NCBI GenBank assembly: GCA_949752735.1
Contig: OX457037.1
Span: 37,191,096 to 37,255,095 of the forward strand
Direction of reading: 5' to 3'
Length of the DNA stretch: 64,000 bases
From: Lumbricus terrestris
Lineage: Eukaryota; Annelida; Clitellata; Crassiclitellata; Lumbricidae
A program made the position numbers and the translations under genes. The notes beneath the pieces are model-generated. The model made no database searches and was not told where the DNA came from. It saw nothing but the letters and a program-made list of their open reading frames with translations. This document shows positions 58,200-64,000 of this stretch, one piece after another (position 1 is the stretch's first letter; each line of letters begins with the position of its first letter).

Positions 58200-58480
58200 G
58201 GTTCCGCCACCTCTCACTTCAATCAGACCGCACTGAGTTTTTCCGATTGTGGGTTCCGCCATTGGGACTGACCTCCTGTTAGCCTTCCGATTGATGCCTT
58301 GTATAGACTCCCCCGCCTTTATAAATTTCTCAAATCTTACTTTTTAACCGCGACTCTGCCGGGAGCGCCTCTGAGCAGGTCTCTTGGATAGGCGCTATAT
58401 AAATTCTTGGAGTGAATAAATGAATGAATGAATGAATGAATGAATGAATGAATGAATGAATGAATGAATGAATGAATACG
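58200..58480 (+). pseudogene. LINE 3' end with (AATG)n tail, in AhR intron
   Basis: Ends FLKSYFLTATLPGAPLS-like coding remnant, then GGGAGCGCCTCTGAGCAG...GGCGCTATATAAATTC and about 15 AATG units. It carries the same 3' UTR as the SINE tails. Confidence 0.65.
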
Positions 58481-58504
58481 TATACAATGATATGAGTGAA
58501 TTAC

Positions 58505-58692
58505 TTTGGATCCATTGAAATCGGCGACATGTCCATCTTGTGTTTGCTCTTGAATGTATAATCTCGAGATGGCACATCAGCCAACGGTAGAGGGCCGAAC
58601 GGACAGCAGAGAGCGAACAACGCCAGCGGAACGTCTTTGCCCTTCGTGTTCTGACCCAGAAGAGCCTTGATCTTGCCACAGATCTCCAACGT
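58505..58692 (-). CDS. Aryl hydrocarbon receptor, PAS-A end to PAS-B linker exon
   Basis: Acceptor TTCATAG/ACG, donor CCAAA/GTAATT. It encodes LEICGKIKALLGQNTKGKD, then PLALFALCCPFGP, and RDYTFKSKHKMDMSPISMDP, matching AhR ('NFQGKLKYLHGQKKKGKD...LALFAIATPLQP...FIFRTKHKLDFTPIGCD'). Starts in phase 0 and ends with two bases of the next codon. Confidence 0.93.
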
Positions 58693-59343
58693 CTATGAAT
58701 GCATACAAACGCAGTCTCTCATCACAGATTCAGGCTGTTTTTTATTGTCATTCTCCATTTAATTCTTCGTCATATAGAAACTATTCCTTTAGCGGTGCTC
58801 TTTGAGCAAACTAGATCTCAGGAAATGACAAATTCCTAAGGCAGGACGTTACAGATCCAGTAGTAGATAATACCTTGACCTAATTACTTTTACCCAGTTT
58901 CCATGATCTAGTATATATTCTAGTTATCTTGACCTACTTATCTTGACAATTGACCTTGACCTAGATTGCGCTAACATCATCATATTGTCTCCTACTACTA
59001 GTAGGTCTGGCCTAACACGGACATAATTATACACTGCTCTGATAGTGACAGGAAAACTTGTATAAATTTTATCAACGACTATTTTCACATATTATAGCAT
59101 CATCGTCAACACGAATTTTGGTGTGCGATTGAAAAATCTATATAGGCTATATATACGTATGCGTGGACAGATTAGCCACGGATTCTTTTCGTTATGGCAA
59201 TCGTGATCGAATTTTACTTTAAAATATCCTTTTGTGATTTCACCACTCAAGTTGCTGGTGCGCTGTAGTAGTCTAAACAGGATTAGGACTTTATTATAGA
59301 GACTTGTTGCTGTCGACATTTATCATATAATGGATGATTAGTG

Positions 59344-59600
59344 CAGTGGCGTAGACAAGGGGGTTTTGAGGGGTTAAAAAACCATTGGCCCAGGAAAAAG
59401 TTTTTAAAATTATCCACTTAAATAAGAAAAACAAAACAATTGCTTGCATTAACAATTGTTTTTCTTACTTTATTCCCTTTGTTGCTTTATTCCCTTTTTA
59501 TTTACTGTAATACTGTTGGGTTGGTGTCAGAAAGGGCATCCGACCAGACCCAAAAAAAATCCAAAACCTCCCATCATAAATTCCTGGCTATACGCCACTG
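59344..59600. mobile_element. hAT-type MITE, TIR CAGTGGCGTAG (intact)
   Basis: CAGTGGCGTAGACAAGGGGG ... CTATACGCCACTG; 8-bp duplication GATTAGTG at 59336-59343 and 59601-59608. 257 bp, AhR intron. Inverted relative of the interrupted element at 26643-28020. Confidence 0.93.
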
Positions 59601-59610
59601 GATTAGTGTA

Positions 59611-59676
59611 CTGTCGCCCTCCTCCTTTCTCCAGGCTTGGCACTGGCACTACCAAGTATAAGCAGTGATCTGCCTT
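59611..59676 (+). repeat. Dispersed ~110-bp repeat, copy g (partial)
   Basis: CGCCCTCCTCCTTTCTCCAG, GCTTGGCACTGGCACT, then AGCAGTGA. Directly abuts the hAT MITE above. Confidence 0.55.
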
Positions 59677-59888
59677 CCTGTTTGTGTATAGTTTCAAGTT
59701 GAACACCAATCAAAATTTCTTATAGTCAGGTGGACGTGGTCCAAGGAAGACGTTTTCCGTTGATCTGTGAAACATCTTTCTGAATATGAATATATGATTA
59801 TAATTATAGAAAGACCTATAGTAGCCTACTTGTGTGACAAATACGACACATAGCAGAGAATTTAAAATAAGAAAATATAGGAACTCAC

Positions 59889-59962
59889 AATGAAGCCGGA
59901 TGCATTGTCTAAAAGACAACGGAATCGAACTGTGAAACAACGTTGCAGCAGATGACTGTTGC
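59889..59962 (-). CDS. Aryl hydrocarbon receptor, PAS-A middle exon
   Basis: 74-bp exon, acceptor TTGTTTTCAG/GC, donor ATT/GTGAGT. It encodes NSHLLQRCFTVRFRCLLDNA then SGFI, matching AhR '[24 protein letters not shown]'. Phase agrees on both sides. Confidence 0.92.
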
Positions 59963-60423
59963 CTGAAAACAATCAATGCCAAAGACATTGTTAGACACGA
60001 TGTCACAGAATGTCGAATAAAATCGACTATGTATGCATGAATTAACCAATAACGAAAATGATTCTATATTATTTTGGACAGAAAGTATGTTTTTGCCGGT
60101 AAAGACCTAAGGATCACATGCCTTAAATCTGACTGCATTGAAGTAGTCTATATAGGCTACTATAGACCTATGTTGCATTAATTTTGTCATTCATTTATTC
60201 ATTCGTGTATATAATGTGTATATGTATGTTTGAATGTAACCTATGTTGACGGCACGGAAGACTGATAAATCTGACCGCATTGTAGTATAGGCTATAGGGC
60301 CTACTATTATAGACCTATGTTGCATTAGGCCTAATTAATTAATTAATTCATTCATTCGTGTATATATGCCTGTATGTTTGAATGTAGCCGATGTTGACCG
60401 CACGAAAGACTGATAACAAATCA

Positions 60424-60525
60424 ATGCTTAAAGTCTAAAAAGAAGTGCCTATAGAGGCCCTCATCTTTCCATGCTGTGTGGCGAAATAAGTGCATGAAGG
60501 ACAGCGTTCAAACTTGAAAATAAGG
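60424..60525. mobile_element. Truncated CAGGGCTTAAAGTG-type hAT MITE
   Basis: AATGCTTAAAGTCTAAAAAG and GGCGAAATAAGTGCATGAAG match one half of the copies at 32815 and 63214; the other end is missing. Confidence 0.55.
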
Positions 60526-60527
60526 GT

Positions 60528-60745
60528 GACCGAACAAAATGGTAACGGGCAAAATGGTACGGACAAAAAGGTATGGACAAAATGGTATTAAGACAAAATG
60601 GTAGCGGACAAAATGGCACGGACAAAATGGTACAGACAAAATGGCACGGTCAAAAAGGTACATATATGGACAAAATGGTATTAAGACAAAAGGATAGCGG
60701 ACAAAATGGCACGGACAAAATGTTATACGGACAAAATGGTAAGGA
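60528..60745. repeat. ~14-bp minisatellite, GGACAAAATGGTA
   Basis: About 15 degenerate tandem copies (GGACAAAATGGTAC, GGTCAAAAAGGTA, AAGACAAAATGGTA). The 74-aa Gln/Asn/Gly-rich frame through it is an artefact of the repeat. Confidence 0.88.
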
Positions 60746-60769
60746 TTATAATATGGAAACAGGGTTGAC

Positions 60770-61310
60770 GTATCTTATTGCTGAAATGGAAGCTTGAATG
60801 ACGGAAATAACGCTTGAGAAATGGAAGCGGAATGGTTTTTTGTAGCTGAAAGGAGCTGGAGTGAAGAAAAAAGCTTGAGAAATGGAAGCTGGATTGGTGA
60901 AAAGAATGCTTGAGAAATGGAAGTTGAATTGATGTTTTTCATTCATCCGCTTCATGATGCATCCAGCTTCCATTTCAGCTAGAAAACCATCTATTCAGCT
61001 CCATTTATCAAGCGCCATTTTTATGGATCCTGGTTCTATTTAATAATAGAAACCATTAATTCATCTTCCATTTTTCAAACGTTTATCATCACTCCAACTT
61101 TTATTTCAGCTATAAAAATACCGTCATTCAACTTCCATTTCTCAAACGTTATTTTCGCCAATCCAGCTTCAATTTCACTCATAAGATACCTTAAATCAGT
61201 CTCTATTTCTAATGCGTTTTTTCATGAATCCAGCTTCTATTTCAGCTATGAATTTTTTTATATAGCTTCCATTTCTCAAACGGTTCTTTTAAAAATCAAT
61301 CCAGCTCCTG
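60770..61310. repeat. TTGAGAAATGGAAGC repeats that switch strand
   Basis: From about 60770 to 60935 units of CTTGAGAAATGGAAGCTGGA read forward. From about 60945 to 61305 the same unit occurs reversed (TCCAGCTTCCATTTCTCAAA), spaced about 55-65 bp. AhR intron. Confidence 0.8.
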
Positions 61311-61496
61311 TAGGTCTACGTATCTTGTTGTGTTGGCCACTATACTATGCCGTTTATCAACCGTGGGTAATGATTTTTTACCTCCTCTAATTACCGAGTG
61401 TAAACAGAAGCATCATATGCATCATGGGGGCCCGTAAAGATAATAAGCCATGCTTGCCTTGTGTGTATTTTTTACAAGACTTCATCTATTCACTAA

Positions 61497-61640
61497 ATGA
61501 ATTTGTATAGCGCCTCTTCAATGAGACTACTCAGAGGTGCTCCCAACTCCAGCGCGGCCAAACAAAAATGTCTTTTAGAAAGGGCGCGGAGCGTCAAGGG
61601 GAGGCCATTCCAGTTCGACGGTCCTGCCACCGACTTGGTC
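61497..61640 (-). pseudogene. LINE 3' fragment in AhR intron
   Basis: Minus strand: GPSNWNGLPLTLRALSK, shift, then LELGAPLSSLIEEALYKF through the 3' UTR, ending ATTCATTTAGTGAATAG. It lies 65 bp from the PAS-A exon donor. Confidence 0.6.
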
Positions 61641-61704
61641 AGCATTTGTAACTCCCACTATAAAAGAGTAGTTGAGAGGGAGGATGTTGGGAGTTGCTAC
61701 TCAC

Positions 61705-61840
61705 TTGGTAGAAGAGCCTGCTCTAAGGTCATCTCGGAGGTTTCTCCCGTCAGCTGCTGTTGCCAGTTGAGCTGGAATTTGAACTGCTCTCTGTCTTCCG
61801 AATGGATCAACTCGAGCGCGCTCTGGTGAATGATATCGGA
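61705..61840 (-). CDS. Aryl hydrocarbon receptor, PAS-A first exon in window
   Basis: Acceptor TTATTTCAG/TCC, donor CCAA/GTGAGT. It encodes SDIIHQSALELIHSEDREQF, then KFQLNWQQQLTGE, matching AhR '[26 protein letters not shown]', a motif that separates AhR from SIM, HIF and other bHLH-PAS families. Upstream exons with the bHLH and the start of PAS-A were not found between 61841 and 64000 and should lie further upstream. The seven exons found sum to 2365 bp, about 788 codons, with all six junctions in matching phase. Confidence 0.93.
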
Positions 61841-61950
61841 CTGAAATAATTCAACACAGCACACACCGCACCCTGGCGAATAACTACATCAACAGCAGCA
61901 CACGCCTTAAACGACAGACACCAATTGAGTTTGTTTGTGTGAACACTTCC

Positions 61951-62150
61951 TATAGCGCCCCTTCAAGTTTGCTACTCAGAGGTGCTCCCGACTACAGCGC
62001 GCACACTGAGTCTGAATTTCACTCAGAACCGCATAAGCAGTTGCGAGTGAAGGACTTGCTTAGAGTCCCAACGGGGCGGCGGCTGCTTCAGCCGATTCTA
62101 ACCTGCAACCTTACGGCTGCAAGGCACCGGACATACCCATAGGACACCGC
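61951..62150 (-). mobile_element. tRNA-derived SINE, copy 5
   Basis: TATAGCGCCCCTTCAAGTTT (tail) through GCGAGTGAAGGACTTGC (body) to ACGGCTGCAAGGCACCGGAC and GGACACCGC (head). Older than the others by its divergence. Confidence 0.8.
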
Positions 62151-62329
62151 ATACGAAGGTTTAGCGCCTTCATCTTCATCTTCTCATCCTCGGCATATGA
62201 AGGCGAATGGTCAATCGTCTCCCTCGCCGTATAATCTTCCCATCAACAGTGTGTGATCAGTGTACTCGTTGAAGCTGATTTTGAAGGGAGGCGCAAGTGC
62301 AGCTTAAATCAAAAGCCAAATTTCTGCCC

Positions 62330-62415
62330 TGCATGGGTTTGATCTCACGACATCTTGATTGACAGACTGCAGCGCCTTGACCAGTATACACCACTACACC
62401 ACTATACCACCCTGT
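62330..62415 (-). mobile_element. Second tRNA-like SINE head
   Basis: Minus strand GGTGGTATAGTGGTGTAGTG and a B-box-like GAGATCAAACCC. The rest is not recognisable. Confidence 0.4.
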
Positions 62416-62524
62416 AGTGCCTTTTAGAGATAAGCAAGTCATTAGATCAGTACAACATGAACCAGACCATACATCTACAATTATACATGTAAACTCAAAT
62501 TCTTTACACCAATTTGGGACTGAT

Positions 62525-62665
62525 TTGGTGCCACAATATATAAATGAATGAAAGAATGAACGAATCAATGAACGAATCAATGAAACAACGAACGAACGAA
62601 TGAACGAATGAATGAATTAATTAATTAATTAATCAATCAATCAATTAATTAATTAATTAACGAAT
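62525..62665. repeat. GAATGAACGAAT/AATT simple repeats
   Basis: GAAT/GAAC runs changing into TTAA/TCAA runs, followed by a SINE/LINE tail-like GGCGCTATATAAATG near 62755. Confidence 0.8.
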
Positions 62666-62917
62666 CTCTTCTATTAATAGAGTGCGCTTCTAAAGCTTAT
62701 TGATCTTTAGGGAGCACCAATGCAGCATTTGCGCCTTCGTGAGGTTATTGTAAGGCGCTATATAAATGTTCATGCGCATACATATACATGTACATCAAAT
62801 TCAGTTATATATCTATTGTTTTGAATGAATAATATTTGGCTCGTCCGAATTATTAATTCAATAATCTGTGTGGGCCCCTGGAGGTCGTGGGCCCGTGTGC
62901 TTTGCACACATTGCACA

Positions 62918-62936
62918 CATGGTAGCTACGCCACTG
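62918..62936. mobile_element. Solitary hAT right end
   Basis: TGGTAGCTACGCCACTG matches the CAGTGGCGTAG terminus. No partner end was found nearby, so it is a truncated copy. Confidence 0.45.
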
Positions 62937-62938
62937 GC

Positions 62939-63035
62939 TCGTCGTAATCGTAATCGTATAATCTCCAAATTTCTAAAGCGCTACTCGAAAGCCAAGCGTG
63001 GGGCACCAGCTCATTCACGAGCGCTGCGTTGAGCC
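62939..63035 (-). repeat. Retroposon-like 3' end, relative of 37557-37645
   Basis: CGTAATCGTAATCGTATAAT then GGGGCACCAGCTCATTCACG and GCGCTGCG; roughly 85% like the copy before the TRIM start codon. Confidence 0.65.
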
Positions 63036-63213
63036 AAAAGTGTTGTCCGTAATGATATTCAAATGATAATCCAAAAGCATCGGTCGAAAGCATGTGGGTG
63101 TGAAAGCAAATGGCGGATATGCAGCGAAGATAGATAATTTTTATCCGACACAGAAAGTATCTGACGATATCCTTGCTGGCACGGACATTGACCTCAACAT
63201 TTCTTCACTTAAT

Positions 63214-63359
63214 TAGGGCTTAAAGTGTGTCTGGACGGTCATGGACGGCGTCCATGCACTTATTTTAAAATCTGAACGCCGTCCAGCCACTTATTAGCCA
63301 GCAATGACTGGAAAGATAAGGGGCGTCCATCCACTTATTTTTCCACACTTAAAGCACTG
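63214..63359. mobile_element. Short CAGGGCTTAAAGTG-type hAT MITE with TSD
   Basis: TAGGGCTTAAAGTGTGTCTG (first base C to T) and CACACTTAAAGCACTG; 8-bp duplication CACTTAAT at 63206-63213 and 63360-63367. Palindromic GGACGGCGTCC core. Confidence 0.9.
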
Positions 63360-63469
63360 CACTTAATTAAACATTGCAACAGCAGACTAACACTACAAGG
63401 AAGAGACAACCATACAACACAACATGATTTTCATGATTACCAAAAGCAAACATATTGACCTAAGCTTGA

Positions 63470-63680
63470 TTTGCCACTTGAAGCTATAGAAACGTCCACG
63501 TCGCAGTACAGTTACTGGAAGATAGCTCCAAGACACGCACGACATGTTTGCTTGAGCTTACACCACGCGGTGCGGTTTGTCAATTCCCGCGTGAAGGCTC
63601 ATTCGTCGAGTCTAATGACAAGTTTTACGTCAGCGTGGTGGGACCCGAATTGGATGAGAATGGAATGAAAAGGAACGAGA
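63470..63680 (+). other. Possible exon of an unknown gene
   Basis: After an AG at 63489 a plus frame reads VHVAVQLLEDSSKTRTTCLL, ELTPRGAVCQFPREGSF and ESNDKFYVSVVGPELDENG, which looks like real protein with balanced composition. The acceptor is weak, no family is recognised, and the frame then runs into GA-rich repeats. If real it lies opposite and upstream of the AhR exons. Confidence 0.3.
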
Positions 63681-63699
63681 AAGGGAGACAGGGAGTGTG

Positions 63700-64000
63700 T
63701 GTGTGTGTGGGGGGGGGGGGTGGTGGGGAGTCATCAACGCAGAATCCACACGGTGGATCAAAGAATCAAGTTGGAGCGAAGAAAAGGCAAATCGACCAAT
63801 CAGGGATGAGGAAGAAAAAGAAGAAGAAGAAGACGATGAGGAAGAAGAAGAGGATGTCGTGGACTACTGCATGCACAGGTGTATCATGGATACTAATTGA
63901 TTGAAATTTGGTCCTCGACATGAAGGGACGGATGGGCCTACACCAATCCACTGCCAGGATATTATTCCAACGGATGACAGACACACAGACAGACAGACAG
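63700..64000. repeat. GT/G, GAAGAA and GACA simple repeats
   Basis: (GT)n then poly-G at about 63695-63722, GAAGAA-rich run at 63810-63850, GACA at the very end. Glu/Lys-rich frames here are not supported as genes. Confidence 0.8.

Noticed and set aside
60573..60797. Repetitive Gln/Asn/Gly protein
   Set aside because: Direct translation of the GGACAAAATGGTA minisatellite inside an intron.

Overview
This window looks like part of an animal nuclear genome, most likely a marine invertebrate. It is AT-rich and intron-bearing, with many microsatellites, tRNA-headed SINEs, LINE 3' fragments and hAT-type non-autonomous elements, and it carries two recognisable host genes. I cannot name the species. 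The Gmr1-type LTR element is best known from deuterostomes, which favours that side without proving it. No bacterial, organellar or CRISPR features are present.

Layout. 1-2250: GA-rich and CAG microsatellites, one SINE, a LINE scrap and a roughly 36-bp minisatellite. 2255-11680: a composite block flanked on both sides by (AAT)n. Inside it are two nearly identical ~555-bp LTRs in inverted orientation, the second split by an apparently intact 7.4-kb Ty3/gypsy-group element at 3871-11282. That element has identical-looking 1038-bp LTRs and one 1606-aa ORF in the unusual order Gag-protease-integrase-RT-RNase H. 11680-14300: truncated LINE ends and a 458-bp MITE. 15400-37000: a graveyard of small DNA transposons. 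For most of them I could read terminal inverted repeats and an 8-bp target duplication directly, which is the hAT signature, and several are nested two or three deep. A fragment of hAT transposase lies at 36541-36921.

Host genes. 37668-40217 (+) is an intronless, GC-rich 849-aa TRIM-NHL protein (RING, two B-boxes, short coiled coil, NHL propeller). 61840-51864 (-) is most of an aryl hydrocarbon receptor (AhR/spineless) gene. Seven exons could be placed by homology, splice sites and compatible phases, covering part of PAS-A, all of PAS-B and a long C-terminal region. The bHLH exons must lie beyond 64000, and the true 3' end is uncertain.

Other points. 43886-46022 is a decayed DNA transposon with long inverted ends and a broken gene of a widespread uncharacterised family. 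A hairpin-like module centred on GATGACTAAAAAAGGTCATC recurs about 17 times inside elements with at least seven different inverted termini; this is the least explained structure here. The SINEs share their 3' tail with the LINE fragments, suggesting mobilisation in trans. The palindrome TAGGCCTA occurs more than 20 times.
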